Positions 34,951 through 44,105 of a DNA stretch of 64,000 nt are shown here, piece after piece. The stretch is from assembly GCA_003225175.1 (NCBI GenBank), contig QIBA01000028.1:62001-126000 (forward strand). The letters run 5' to 3'. The DNA is from Acidobacteriota bacterium (GTDB taxonomy: Bacteria > Acidobacteriota > Terriglobia > Terriglobales > Acidobacteriaceae). The position numbers and the translations under genes were made by a program. Positions within the stretch are counted from its first letter, which is position 1. The number at the start of each line of letters is the position of its first letter. The notes beneath the pieces were generated by a model. It worked only from the letters and a program-made list of their open reading frames with translations. It did no database searches and was not told where the DNA came from.

Positions 34951-35114
34951 TTTCACCACGGAGGCGCGGAGAAACCCAAGAGCATGATGAACAAGCTTCG
35001 CAGTACTTTCCGCCGCTCCCCAAACTCAGTGACATTTTGCGCGCTACAATTTCGTCTTTCCTGATCTACTGAATTCTTGGTTTTCTCCGTGTCTCTGTGT
35101 CTCCGTGATGAAAT
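34951..35114. repeat. inverted repeat of the CACGGAGACACGGAGAAA type
   Basis: TTTCACCACGGAGGCGCGG at 34951 faces TCTCTGTGTCTCCGTGATGA ending at about 35112; the inner arms share CGGAGAAAC/GTTTTCTCCG. It fills the 242-bp gap between the divergent pgsA and DinB-family genes, so both promoters must lie in or beside it. Confidence 0.65.
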
Positions 35115-35126
35115 GGAAGCGAATCT

Positions 35127-35603
35127 ATGAAGAACTCATCTCTGCAGCAACACGTCATCAATCTGCTGAATTTTGAAGGCGCTCATGTCGGTTTCGACCA
35201 GTCGGTTCGTGGGCTTGGAGCCGAATTGCGCGGCAAGAAGATCAAGGGATTTCCACACACGGCTTGGCAACTCCTCGAACACATGCGAATTGCCCAGTGG
35301 GATATCCTCGAATTCAGTCGCAACTCGAAACATGTTTCGCCAAAATGGCCAGACGGATACTGGCCACAGTCTTCCGCGCCGGCTGACGAGGAAGCGTGGA
35401 AGAAGAGTATTGCCGCATTTCGTCGCGATCTTGAGGAAGTGAAGAAGCTCGTGTCGCAAGGGGATGAGCAGCAGCTTTGTGCGCGAATTCCGCATGGTGA
35501 TGGTCAGACATTGCTCCGAGAAGCGCTACTTGTGGCTGACCACAATTCATATCACCTTGGCCAGCTAGTGATGCTCAGGAAAATGTTCGGAGCCTGGAAG
35601 TAG
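35127..35603 (+). CDS. DinB-family (four-helix, putative metal-dependent) protein
   Basis: A 158-aa helical protein. The family His residues appear in TAWQLLEHMRIAQWDILEF and LVADHNSYHLGQLVMLRK. DinB-like proteins often act as thiol S-transferases (for example with bacillithiol) or have no known role; the substrate cannot be predicted. It is not DNA polymerase IV, despite the name. Single gene divergent from pgsA. Confidence 0.82.
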   Translation: MKNSSLQQHVINLLNFEGAHVGFDQSVRGLGAELRGKKIKGFPHTAWQLLEHMRIAQWDILEFSRNSKHVSPKWPDGYWPQSSAPADEEAWKKSIAAFRRDLEEVKKLVSQGDEQQLCARIPHGDGQTLLREALLVADHNSYHLGQLVMLRKMFGAWK

Positions 35604-35643
35604 CGGCTTCCGTTTCCCGGGTCACTCAAAGACGAATGCCGAA

Positions 35644-36618
35644 CTAGTAAGCTCTCAGCCGCCGTGCTTCCCTAACTACATTCTCCACTTTGGGAAGGAA
35701 GAATTTCTCCAGCGGCGGCGAAAATGGCACTGGAGTATCCAGTGAGGCGATGCGCGTGATAGGAGCATCGAGATCGTCGAACGCCAGTTCGTTGATCACC
35801 GCCGCGATTTCTCCGGCAAGGCCTCCGGTCTTTGTGTCCTCGTGCAGGATGATCACGCGATTGGTTTTCTTAACCGTATTCGCAATCGCTTCCTTGTCGA
35901 GAGGAGCGACTGTACGTAAGTCGACAATCTCCAGCTCGACACCTTCGTTCGCGAGAATGTCTGCAGCTTCCTGGGCGACATAGACCATCGCCGCATATGT
36001 AATCACACTTACGTCGCGCCCTTCACGGTGAACTCGTGCCTTGCCGATCTCGATGGTGTAATCCTTGGCGGGCAATTCTTCCTTGATGCGACGATAGAGA
36101 AACTTGTGCTCGAAGAAAAGACAGGGATTGTTGTCGCGGATCGCGGCTTTGACCAGACCCTTGGCATCGTGGGCAGTCGCAGGACAAATTACTTTCAGTC
36201 CAGGCGTATGCGCGTAGTAGGTTTCGGGGTTCTGCGAGTGAAACGGACCGCCGCTCACGCCACCGCCTGAGGGTCCTCGAAGCACCACAGGTGCAGGCGC
36301 ATCCCAGCGATAATTAGCCTTCGCAACCATGTTGATGATCTGGTTGTGTGCGCAGCTAATGAAGTCCATGAACTGGAACTCGGCAACTGGACGCATGCCA
36401 GTGAGCGAAGCTCCGAAGGCGGCGCCTACAATGGCAGCTTCGGCGATGGGCGTGTCAATCACGCGCTCGCTACCGAAGTGATGAATAAATCCTTCGGTAA
36501 CCTTGAAGGCGCCGCCATACACACCGATATCTTCTCCGATGCAGAAGACAGCCGGATCGCGTTCCATCTCTTCCCAAATGCCTTCGCGGATTGCTTCGAG
36601 GTAAGTGACAGGTGCCAT
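35644..36618 (-). CDS. 2-oxoacid dehydrogenase E1 beta subunit
   Basis: A 324-aa transketolase-like subunit with TYLEAIREGIWEEMERDP, GEDIGVYGGAFKVT, SGGGVSGGPFHSQNPE and the C-terminal LRTVAPLDKEAI domain. With the alpha subunit it decarboxylates a 2-oxoacid (pyruvate, acetoin-derived or branched-chain; not distinguishable here) and loads lipoamide on E2. ATG overlaps the alpha stop as TAATG, so the subunits are coupled. No E2 gene follows. Confidence 0.9.
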   Translation of the reverse strand: MAPVTYLEAIREGIWEEMERDPAVFCIGEDIGVYGGAFKVTEGFIHHFGSERVIDTPIAEAAIVGAAFGASLTGMRPVAEFQFMDFISCAHNQIINMVAKANYRWDAPAPVVLRGPSGGGVSGGPFHSQNPETYYAHTPGLKVICPATAHDAKGLVKAAIRDNNPCLFFEHKFLYRRIKEELPAKDYTIEIGKARVHREGRDVSVITYAAMVYVAQEAADILANEGVELEIVDLRTVAPLDKEAIANTVKKTNRVIILHEDTKTGGLAGEIAAVINELAFDDLDAPITRIASLDTPVPFSPPLEKFFLPKVENVVREARRLRAY

Positions 36619-37946
36619 TATCGGAAATGCGCCACGTCGCTGGCCGCTCCTAGTTTCTTCTTTTTTACTTGTTTCACTTTGGGCGTGCCATACAGCAGCG
36701 GGATCTCAACCGAGTTATCACAAAAAACGCGCTCGCCTGCTGTTGATCCGTCGGGATAGGGCGAGGCATCGGCGAAGTCCCGATCTTCCTCAATCTGCTT
36801 TTGTGTGAAAGCGACTAGATCGCCATTCTCCTTCGGAGTGAGCCAGTGCTTCTCTAGCAGATACTTCTCCATGCGTGCAATTGGATCGCGCTTTTTCCAG
36901 TACTCGAAATAGGCAGGAGGGACATACGCTGCGGCATCGTGCATGGCGTGTCCACGCATGCGCATCATCTTGGCCTCGATGAGGGTGGCGCCTTCGCCGC
37001 CATAAGCTCTTTGCGCCGCCTCGTAAGTCACGTCATACACCTGATTAGGGTCGGTGCCGTCGACGATGAACCCCGGCACGCCGTACCCAATCGCGCGATC
37101 TGCAAGGTCCGTGCACGCTACCTGGCGGTCGACAGGAGTGGAATAGGCCCACAGATTGTTCTCTATGATCAGTATCACTCCGAGCTTTTGCACGGCGGCG
37201 AAATTGAAGCCTTCGTAAGTTGGACCAGTGGATTGCCCACCATCGCCGACCCATGTGAGACACGCGATGTTCTTGCCTTGAAGTCGCGCACCCAACGCAA
37301 CGCCTGCCAAAACGGGAATGAGATCCCCTAACATTGAAATTGGCGCAGCTATATGGCGCTGGTGCTTGTCCCCAAAATGCGAGCCGGCATCCCGCCCTCC
37401 GGTAGGGGCGCCAGACTTGGCCATGTATTGCATCATCAAGTCGCGCGGTTTGAATCCTCGAACCAGCAGCGCCCCCTGATTGCGGATCAGTGGTCCGATC
37501 CAATCACCCTCGCGCAGCGCGTAAGCAGAGGCGCAGGAGCAGCCTTCCTGTCCGAGCCCGAGATACACGCCGCCGACAACTTTTTGTTGTTTGAAGAGAT
37601 TTTCGAGCGTCTGCTCCATCTTGCGGTTGAGCAGCATGTAGCGATAAATCTCGATGCTTTGCTGCTTGTTTAGGTACTTGGATTCGCGCAGTGGGGGAGG
37701 CTCTGCCGTCAGATCGCCTTCGATGGCATAGCGAAATTGGCCGTCTACACATTCTTCTACCGTGCGACACTCGAGCACCTCGAGGCGGTAGTCAGGAATG
37801 CCATTCGGATTACGAGAAATTGTGTATTGGTTGCTGGATGCGCTATTGCGGCGTGAACCATTGGCACTTTGAAGTTCAGAGCGAGAGGTGTTGCGAGGGC
37901 TCTTAATCGGCGTCTTGGTTTGAGGCTTGCTCTCGCTCTTCTTCAT
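36618..37946 (-). CDS. 2-oxoacid dehydrogenase E1 alpha subunit
   Basis: This thiamine-diphosphate enzyme subunit has the motif GDGGQSTGPTYEGFNFAAVQKLGVILIIENN (TPP and Mg binding), the phosphorylation-loop-like MRMRGHAMHDAAAYVP and the RNQGALLVRGF substrate region. An N-terminal extension of about 60 residues is Ser/Lys/Asn-rich and probably disordered. I use ATG 37946 (MKKSESK), giving 442 aa; a TTG at 37988 would add 14 residues. It precedes the beta gene and lies 53 bp downstream of lipB. Confidence 0.9.
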   Translation of the reverse strand: MKKSESKPQTKTPIKSPRNTSRSELQSANGSRRNSASSNQYTISRNPNGIPDYRLEVLECRTVEECVDGQFRYAIEGDLTAEPPPLRESKYLNKQQSIEIYRYMLLNRKMEQTLENLFKQQKVVGGVYLGLGQEGCSCASAYALREGDWIGPLIRNQGALLVRGFKPRDLMMQYMAKSGAPTGGRDAGSHFGDKHQRHIAAPISMLGDLIPVLAGVALGARLQGKNIACLTWVGDGGQSTGPTYEGFNFAAVQKLGVILIIENNLWAYSTPVDRQVACTDLADRAIGYGVPGFIVDGTDPNQVYDVTYEAAQRAYGGEGATLIEAKMMRMRGHAMHDAAAYVPPAYFEYWKKRDPIARMEKYLLEKHWLTPKENGDLVAFTQKQIEEDRDFADASPYPDGSTAGERVFCDNSVEIPLLYGTPKVKQVKKKKLGAASDVAHFR

Positions 37947-37999
37947 CGCAGGGCGGTTTGCGACGGCGAGAGATTCCCCCAAAGCCAATCGCAGACGAA

Positions 38000-38914
38000 T
38001 CAGGCGAGAGAGACTTCGTCTTTGCTGCCGAGTTGAGGGGCCTTCTGCTCGCGACGCACTTCCCGAAGGTTCTTGGGAACCTGCAGGGGAACACCTATTG
38101 TAGTGGATTGAGCATCGTCAGCGGGACGATCCTCCATCGCTTCAGTGCTCAATAATGCCTCAAGCGATTCAAGCGAGAGCATTTGCCGTGCGAAAACTCT
38201 CCCAAAGTTTAGTGAGACGGCATTTGCAACGGCCTCTATGCTCGGCACCGTACCCTTACCTGCAAGCTCTTGCGCCATGGACGTCACCGGTCGATCACTG
38301 ATTCCGCAAGGAACTATCAGCTTGAAATAGTCCAGATCTGTTGTGATGTTAAGAGCAAAACCGTGGCTGGTAACACCGCGCGAGATGTGAACGCCAATAG
38401 CTGCGATCTTCTTTTGTTCAATCGCCTTTTCGCAAGCTAGCGATTCGATTGCTGTAGGCTTGATGGGCCAATTATTGGCAAAGCAACTCTGAGAATTTGA
38501 GGCTTGCGTCCAAACCCCAGTCAGCCCACAGATGCGCTCAGCAGGGATTCCAAGATCACCGCAGGTTCGAATCAAAGCTTCTTCGAGGCGTCTGACAAAC
38601 TCAACCGCTCCCAGCCGAGGAGAGAAACCTCGCAAATCAACTATTGGGTAACCCACAAGCTGCCCCGGGCCGTGAAAAGTAATGTCACCGCCGCGATTGC
38701 TTTCAAAAACATCAACAGACTTGTTTTGCAGAATATCTCGAGAAACCAGCAGGTTTTTGTGGCTGGCATTGCGACCGAGAGTGATGACCGGAAAATGTTC
38801 CAGAAGAAGCAGCACGTCAGGAATGCTTTGCTCCTTGCGGAGCTCGACTAGCGTTTGCTGCAGGCTCAGCGCGGTGCCATAGTCGATTCTGCCGAGGTAG
38901 AGTATGGAGATCAT
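38000..38914 (-). CDS. lipB: octanoyl-[acyl-carrier-protein] transferase LipB
   Basis: A 304-aa lipoyl-pathway enzyme that moves octanoate from ACP to E2/GcvH lysines. RGGDITFHGPGQLVGYPI, KKIAAIGVHISRGVTSHGFALN and the catalytic Cys in IVPCGI are present. A roughly 25-residue insert with two Cys (before KKIAAIG) and a 50-residue C-terminal tail make it longer than most LipB. ATG 38914 begins at MISILYLGR; a TTG at 38938 adds eight residues. It sits with E1 and lpd genes, whose E2 partner would be its target. Confidence 0.9.
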   Translation of the reverse strand: MISILYLGRIDYGTALSLQQTLVELRKEQSIPDVLLLLEHFPVITLGRNASHKNLLVSRDILQNKSVDVFESNRGGDITFHGPGQLVGYPIVDLRGFSPRLGAVEFVRRLEEALIRTCGDLGIPAERICGLTGVWTQASNSQSCFANNWPIKPTAIESLACEKAIEQKKIAAIGVHISRGVTSHGFALNITTDLDYFKLIVPCGISDRPVTSMAQELAGKGTVPSIEAVANAVSLNFGRVFARQMLSLESLEALLSTEAMEDRPADDAQSTTIGVPLQVPKNLREVRREQKAPQLGSKDEVSLA

Positions 38915-38954
38915 TTGCGAAGAGTTGAAGCCACTCAAATGTTCCTATTCCGCG

Positions 38955-39312
38955 TTAAGCTTCCTGCGCTTCCAGGTAAGTTGAGTAGCTTTTTTTGGCT
39001 GGGAATCCCGAGGCCTCTCCAGTGCAATCCTTCGACATTAAATTCGATTGCTTCTTCCATATTGCGCTAAACCTCCTCACGCGTGCGGCTGGTGGAGACG
39101 CAGCAGCCCTGCAGGTCCGGAGAATACGCTGAAGAGCCCGTCTTCCTTCGGCTCGACTACTACCAAATGTTTCATTGCTTCAGTCCCGCCTGTTTCAGAA
39201 TGCTGTTCACCGTACCTAGAGCGGGGTCATCATTTGGCTTTCGCGCAAAGTATAAGACCCCATTTGCTTCGATGCTTGAACTCCTTATGACTTTCTTACT
39301 GCGCTCCAAATA
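38955..39312 (-). pseudogene. decayed hicAB toxin-antitoxin module
   Basis: HicA: a frame ending at TGA 39172-39174 keeps the start-like VIRSSSIEANG and the end KPNDDPALGTVNSILKQAGLK, but the middle with the catalytic GSH is gone. HicB begins at the overlapping ATG (39173-39175): MKHLVVVEPKEDGLFS, then after a frame change SPDLQGCCVSTSRTREEV, a TAG at 39067-39069, RNMEEAIEFNVEGLHWRGLGIPS, and after another change at a 7-A run the ending SYSTYLEAQEA. All pieces match HicB order. So toxin and antitoxin are both broken by one deletion, two frameshifts and one stop. Sequence 39313-39352 holds nothing recognisable. Confidence 0.78.
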
Positions 39313-39352
39313 CTATTCGTCCTACTCTGCAGAACCCCGTGGAGCTTCATCT

Positions 39353-40774
39353 TTAAATATTGATCGCCTTGCCTTCGACGCTGCTAAACCCATCAAGCAG
39401 CGCCTCGTATAGAGTTGGATGCGCATGAACAGTGAACATCATCTCTTCTACCGTGGCCTCGAGCTGCATAGCAGTCACAGCCTCAGAGATCAGTTCCGTG
39501 GCCTGTGGACCAATGATGTGTACACCCAAGATTTCGCCGTACTGTTCTTCTGAGACAACTTTGATGAAACCGTCGTGGCTGCTGATGATGCTCGCCTTCG
39601 AGTTCGCAGTAAATGGAAACTTCCCGATTTTTACCTTGTAGCCCTTCTCTCGCGCCTGGGCTTCGGTTAGGCCTACGCTGCCGATCTGCGGTTCGCAGTA
39701 AGTTGCTCCGGGTATTAGATTGCGCTTCACTGGACGAGCGTATTTACCTGCGATCTTCGCCACGGCAACCATGCCTTGCATCGCAGCCACGTGGGCCAGC
39801 TGAGGCATTCCCAAAACGATGTCGCCGATCGCATAAATGCACGGCTCCGTTGTCTGCATCCATTCGTTTGTGGGAATGAAGCCTCGGTCGGCTTTGATTT
39901 TGCTCTTTTCCAGGCCAACATCATCAGTCTGCGGGGCGCGCCCAATGGCGATCAGCACCTTCTCGGCCTCGAGCTTCTGCTGTTTGCCATCACTGCCGGT
40001 GAAGGTCACCACAGCTCCGTCTTTAGTCTTTTCAACCTTCTCGACCTTCGCTCCAAGATGGCAATTGATGCCGCGTTTCTTGTAGACGCGCAACAATTCC
40101 TTGCTTATGTCCTCATCCTCGACAGGCACAAGCCGTGGAAGCGCCTCGAGGATTGTCACCTCCGCTCCGTAGGACTTGTAGATTGAAGCGAACTCGACGC
40201 CTACGGCGCCCGATCCGATTACGATGAGCGATTTCGGAATTGTGCCGAGCGAGAGAATCTCGATGTTCGTAAGAATCGTGGGATCAGGTTTCAAACCGGG
40301 AAGCATTCTAGCCTGCGATCCACTGGCGAGGATCACGTTCCTCGTGTGCAGCATGCTCTTTTTGCCATCGTCTCCGGTCACTTCTACTTCGAGCACGCCA
40401 TTCTTTACTGGACCAGTCAACCTGCCGTAACCGGGAACGACCGTGACCTTGTTCTTGCGCATCAGGAACTCGAGTCCTTTCGCGTGCTTGGTGACGATCT
40501 TATTCTTGCGATCCTGAACGGTACCCCAATTCACTTTCATGCCGTCGACATTCTCGATACCGTGCTCCTTCGCCGCCTTGAAGTGGTCGTAGATCTCGGC
40601 GTCGAACAGCAGGCTCTTGGTCGGGATACAGCCTACGTGCAGGCATGTGCCGCCGAGCTTCGGATCTTTTTCGATCAGTGCGACTTTCAGTCCATACTCT
40701 CCGCCGCGAATCGCGGCCGTATAGCCGCCCGGACCGGAGCCAATGATGGCTGCGTCGTAGATAGTCTCTGGCAA
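39353..40774 (-). CDS. lpd: dihydrolipoyl dehydrogenase (E3)
   Basis: A 473-aa flavoprotein. IGSGPGGYTAAIRGG binds FAD, the redox disulfide is Cys44/Cys49 in GGTCLHVGCIPTK, VIGSGAVGVEFASIY binds NAD, and the C-terminal HAHPTLYEALLDG carries the catalytic His-Glu pair. It reoxidises lipoamide on E2 of 2-oxoacid dehydrogenases. Same strand as lipB and E1 alpha/beta, separated by the dead hicAB. Confidence 0.95.
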   Translation of the reverse strand: MPETIYDAAIIGSGPGGYTAAIRGGEYGLKVALIEKDPKLGGTCLHVGCIPTKSLLFDAEIYDHFKAAKEHGIENVDGMKVNWGTVQDRKNKIVTKHAKGLEFLMRKNKVTVVPGYGRLTGPVKNGVLEVEVTGDDGKKSMLHTRNVILASGSQARMLPGLKPDPTILTNIEILSLGTIPKSLIVIGSGAVGVEFASIYKSYGAEVTILEALPRLVPVEDEDISKELLRVYKKRGINCHLGAKVEKVEKTKDGAVVTFTGSDGKQQKLEAEKVLIAIGRAPQTDDVGLEKSKIKADRGFIPTNEWMQTTEPCIYAIGDIVLGMPQLAHVAAMQGMVAVAKIAGKYARPVKRNLIPGATYCEPQIGSVGLTEAQAREKGYKVKIGKFPFTANSKASIISSHDGFIKVVSEEQYGEILGVHIIGPQATELISEAVTAMQLEATVEEMMFTVHAHPTLYEALLDGFSSVEGKAINI

Positions 40775-40935
40775 TTGGGACTCCGTTTACTTCTTGGGAA
40801 TTCGGTTAGAAGACAAACATTAGATTGTAACAAGCAGGATTTGGTCGCAAGCGTGACCGCTGGGGCTCGAAACGAGCGGCAGATTGGATAGTTGGAACGA
40901 AGGAACTTGTTGAGTCGTTGAGGTTACAAAGGAAG

Positions 40936-40958
40936 GGCCGCCCACGATGTGAGCGGCC
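40936..40958 (-). terminator. hairpin terminator after the lmo0937-type gene
   Basis: GGCCGC at 40936-40941 pairs with GCGGCC at 40953-40958; on the reverse strand the stem is followed by CCTTCCTTTG, weakly T-rich. It lies 22 bp after the small gene's stop. Confidence 0.5.
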
Positions 40959-40979
40959 ATCCTGATCTTGCGATCCCAG

Positions 40980-41129
40980 CTAGACCACCGTTCGCCGTCC
41001 AGTGATCAGGTTGACGATCAACACGATCACGGCCGCCACCAACAGCAAGTGGATCAAACTGCCGGCCACATGGAAGCTGAATCCTAGAAGCCAGAGAATC
41101 AGCAAGATGGCAAAGATTGTCCAAAGCAT
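40980..41129 (-). CDS. lmo0937-family small membrane protein (DUF5670)
   Basis: The 49-aa protein begins MLWTIFAILLILWLLGF and continues HVAGSLIHLLLVAAVIVLIVNLI, two short membrane helices, ending GRRTVV. This pattern is the widespread lmo0937/DUF5670 family, often stress-linked but of unknown function. GGAGGG lies upstream of the ATG at 41129 and decides it over the longer frame from 41177. Confidence 0.9.
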   Translation of the reverse strand: MLWTIFAILLILWLLGFSFHVAGSLIHLLLVAAVIVLIVNLITGRRTVV

Positions 41130-41295
41130 ATTTCGGCCCTCCCTCTTTAAAGTCCTCGCTCGATAAGATGGGGCCACTCTGAATGGTGTTGCTAGATAAG
41201 TAAATACTTTCCTCTACTTCACACAGTGCACGGACCGTCAGCAGGCCAGCAACTCCCAATGCGGATGCTTCGCTCGGCAACGCTGATCGGCGAAA

Positions 41296-42330
41296 TCAAG
41301 CAATCAATTTTGCTGCATCTTTTGCGAAGTACGTAAGGATGGTTCCTGCCCCCGCTCGGCGGATCGAGAGTAAAGATTCCAGCATCACGCGCTGCAGATC
41401 GAGCCAGCCATTCTGGGCAGCCGCCTGGATCATGGCGTATTCACCGGACACCTGGTATGCCCAAATGGGAACGTCGAAGCGCTCTCGCGCTGCGGCAAGC
41501 ACGTCCAAGTATGGCATCGCCGGTTTCACCATCAGCATATCCGCGCCTTCGTCCACATCGGTTTGGATCTCGCGCATCGCTTCGCGGAGATTCGCACCAT
41601 CCATCTGATAAGAGCGTCTGTCGCCAAACTGCGGAGCAGAATCTGCCGCCTCCCGGAATGGACCGTAGAAGCCGGAAGCGAATTTGGCTGCGTAAGAAAG
41701 GATTGGAGTGTTCTGGAGACCTGCTCCGTCCAGAGCTGTCCGGATGGCGGCAACTCTGCCGTCCATCATGTCCGAAGGGGCAACGATGTCCACGCCTGCT
41801 CTTGCCAATGAAACCGCTGTTCGCGCCAGAATTTCCAGTGTGCAATCATTCTCAATCTCGAACTCAACCGAAGGCGCCGTAGCGGCCGCCGCCGCGCCGA
41901 GATCGCCAGCCCTGGTTGCCGCTGTTTTTCTCACAATCCCGCAGTGTCCGTGGGACATGTATTCACAGAGACATACGTCCCCAAGCACTATCAAATCGGG
42001 AACCGCGCGCTTTATGGCGCGGGTTGCCCGCTGCACAATGCCATCATCTGCCCAGGCTCCAGTTGCTTGCTCGTCTTTCGTTTCTGGGAGTCCGAAGAGG
42101 ATGATGGCTGGAATTCCCAACGCGTGAGTTTCCTGAGCTTCCTTTATCGCCTGGTCGATGGAAAGATTGAAGATGCGGGGCATCGAACGAATCGCTTTTC
42201 GGACACCCTCGCCCGGGCAAACAAAAAGTGGATAAACCAGCGACTCGGGAGTAAGCCGCGTTTCCCGCACCATCGAACGCAGAGCCTCGTTCCGACGGAG
42301 CCGACGCAGACGTGTCACAGGGAAAGCCAT
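41296..42330 (-). CDS. hemB: delta-aminolevulinic acid dehydratase (porphobilinogen synthase)
   Basis: A 344-aa enzyme of haem synthesis joining two 5-aminolevulinates. Active-site lysines are Lys216 ([12 protein letters not shown]) and Lys269 ([12 protein letters not shown]). Cys120, Cys122 and Cys130 in [13 protein letters not shown] form the zinc site of the Zn-dependent type. An unusual Ala-rich insert (about 134-158, with a run of AAAAA) lies just after the third Cys and before ENDCTLE. I start at ATG 42330 ([10 protein letters not shown]); the frame upstream to 42519 has no family similarity. Confidence 0.93.
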   Translation of the reverse strand: MAFPVTRLRRLRRNEALRSMVRETRLTPESLVYPLFVCPGEGVRKAIRSMPRIFNLSIDQAIKEAQETHALGIPAIILFGLPETKDEQATGAWADDGIVQRATRAIKRAVPDLIVLGDVCLCEYMSHGHCGIVRKTAATRAGDLGAAAAATAPSVEFEIENDCTLEILARTAVSLARAGVDIVAPSDMMDGRVAAIRTALDGAGLQNTPILSYAAKFASGFYGPFREAADSAPQFGDRRSYQMDGANLREAMREIQTDVDEGADMLMVKPAMPYLDVLAAARERFDVPIWAYQVSGEYAMIQAAAQNGWLDLQRVMLESLLSIRRAGAGTILTYFAKDAAKLIA

Positions 42331-42400
42331 ATGGGAATTGTATTTGAAAGCTGGGTGAAAACCATTGGCTGGCGGTCTGCTGTGGGCGTGCTGCCAATGA

Positions 42401-42532
42401 TCAGCTTGGAAAAGCAGGCGTCGCGGACTCGTGCTGCGGAGGCGCTTTGCGGAATTTCGGGAGGTGTAGCACAAGTCCGGCAACGCAGCAGCCAACCAGC
42501 AAAGCGGCAGCGAAGACAAAGAAACGTTTCAA
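42401..42532 (-). CDS. possible 43-aa single-helix membrane protein
   Basis: From TTG 42532 the reverse strand encodes [21 protein letters not shown] followed by [22 protein letters not shown] basic start, one hydrophobic helix or signal, and a basic/polar tail look like a genuine small membrane protein. A GTG at 42538 is an alternative. No clear ribosome-binding site, and I know no family. It lies 71 bp before hemB. Confidence 0.4.
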   Translation of the reverse strand: MKRFFVFAAALLVGCCVAGLVLHLPKFRKAPPQHESATPAFPS

Positions 42533-42806
42533 GCCCACTTGCCTACTGGACCGGAGGCGCACACTTTCTCATTTCGAATCAGCACGGCGCAGCATTATAG
42601 CCGCTGGTGGAAGCGCACCCTGCGAAAACCCGCGCAGAGTGCGGCACGCACAGTTTGGAAAATGCTCAGGACCCAAAGAGAGAAAAGGGTCGGCCGCCCG
42701 GCGCCTTCATAATTGAGGATGACTTAGAACGAGTCGGCAAGATGTCGATCAAGCGAGCGAGCTCTCTAGCCGCTGTCAGGTTTTTGCTGGTACCTTTCAG
42801 AGGCTC

Positions 42807-43982
42807 ATGCTGAACACGCTGGCGATCTCCAACTACCGTTCTCTGCGGCAGGTCGTCCTTCCATTCGAACGTCTGAATGTGATCACCGGAGCGAATGGCA
42901 CAGGGAAATCAAATCTCTATCGCGCCCTGCGGCTGCTGGCGGATGTGGCACAGGGACGCGTTGTTTCCTCTATCGCCCGCGAAGGCGGACTGCAGTCGAC
43001 GCTCTGGGCAGGTCCGGAGACGATTGCCCGCTCCGTGCGTCTGGGTGAGTTTCCCGTTGAGGGAACGCGGCGCAAGCAGCCGATCTATCTGCGCCTTGGG
43101 TTCGCCGGGGACGACTACAACTATGCCATCGACATGGGCTTGCCTAAACAAACCAAGGACGATCCCTCCGCATTTAAGCGCGATCCGCACATCAAGCGCG
43201 AGTGCATCTGGCACGGGGTCCAACTTCGTCCCAGCGCGCTGCTCATTGATCGCGATGGGCCCATCCTTAAGGTTCGTACTGAAGATGGCGGCTGGCACAT
43301 CGTTACGCAAAACCTTTCTACATTTGACAGCATGATGACCTACCTCTCGGATCCGCGCAGCGCGCCCGAGATGCTTGCGCTGCGAGAATCGATTCGCGCC
43401 TGGCGCTTTTACGATCATTTCCGCACAGATGCCCAGAGCCCAGTGCGTTCGCCGCAGATCGGCACGTGGACTCCCATTTTGGGAGACGATGGATCCGATG
43501 TCGCCGCTGCAATGCAGACCATCGTCGAGCTGGGCGATGGCGAACTGCTGGACACGGCCATCGCTGACGCATTTTCCGGCAGCAAGATTTCTGTCATGCC
43601 GGAAGAAAGCGGCAGGTTCGCGCTGCAAATGTCGCAGCATGGGCTTTTGCGCCCGCTTTCCGCAGCCGAACTCTCCGACGGCACGCTTCGCTATCTGCTA
43701 TGGATCGCCGCCCTACTCACGCCGCGTCCACCGACGCTCATGGTGCTGAACGAACCCGAGACCAGCCTGCATCCAGACTTACTCGGCGCTCTGGCACGCC
43801 TGATTGCAAAAGCCGCAGCGCGGACGCAGGTGGTGGTTGTAACCCACTCACCGCGGCTGATCTCGTCGCTCGAGGAACAACCCGGTTGTCACTCGATCAA
43901 GCTGGATAAGAACTTTGGCGAAACGGTAATCGCGAGCAACAGCCAACGCACTGTTCCGACCTGGAAATGGCCAGCGCGATGA
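42807..43982 (+). CDS. SMC/RecF-like AAA ATPase (COG4637 type)
   Basis: The 391-aa ATPase has NYRSLRQVVLPFERLNVITGANGTGKSN (Walker A 30-37), a long middle region, the signature AELSDGTLRYL, Walker B LMVLNEPETSLHPDLL and a final HSPRLISSL switch. It resembles chromosomal AAA_21 proteins, related to OLD nucleases but without a TOPRIM domain. Some relatives act in phage defence, yet no nuclease or reverse transcriptase partner is next to it, so no role is claimed. The 274 bp before it (42533-42806) hold no recognised gene. Confidence 0.82.
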   Translation: MLNTLAISNYRSLRQVVLPFERLNVITGANGTGKSNLYRALRLLADVAQGRVVSSIAREGGLQSTLWAGPETIARSVRLGEFPVEGTRRKQPIYLRLGFAGDDYNYAIDMGLPKQTKDDPSAFKRDPHIKRECIWHGVQLRPSALLIDRDGPILKVRTEDGGWHIVTQNLSTFDSMMTYLSDPRSAPEMLALRESIRAWRFYDHFRTDAQSPVRSPQIGTWTPILGDDGSDVAAAMQTIVELGDGELLDTAIADAFSGSKISVMPEESGRFALQMSQHGLLRPLSAAELSDGTLRYLLWIAALLTPRPPTLMVLNEPETSLHPDLLGALARLIAKAAARTQVVVVTHSPRLISSLEEQPGCHSIKLDKNFGETVIASNSQRTVPTWKWPAR

Positions 43983-44105
43983 TCATTAGAACAGCAGATC
44001 CCGGCTACCGCGGCTGAATGGCCGTTTCGGAACGCAGTTTGGCTGCGGAGCGAAGGATGAAAGTTTCATTGTGGTCCTCGAGCTCAATTGATCAGTTTTG
44101 GCGTC

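Noticed and set aside
39090-39120. A fifth copy of the GAGACGCAGCA palindrome
   Set aside because: The bases are explained as hicB coding sequence (PDLQGCCVSTS on the reverse strand); the other arm does not pair.
42331-42519. N-terminal extension of HemB
   Set aside because: It has no HemB similarity and overlaps a small membrane-protein frame in another phase; the family start is at 42330.
42807-43982. Anti-phage OLD/Gabija-like system
   Set aside because: The ATPase lacks a TOPRIM nuclease domain and has no helicase or nuclease partner next to it.
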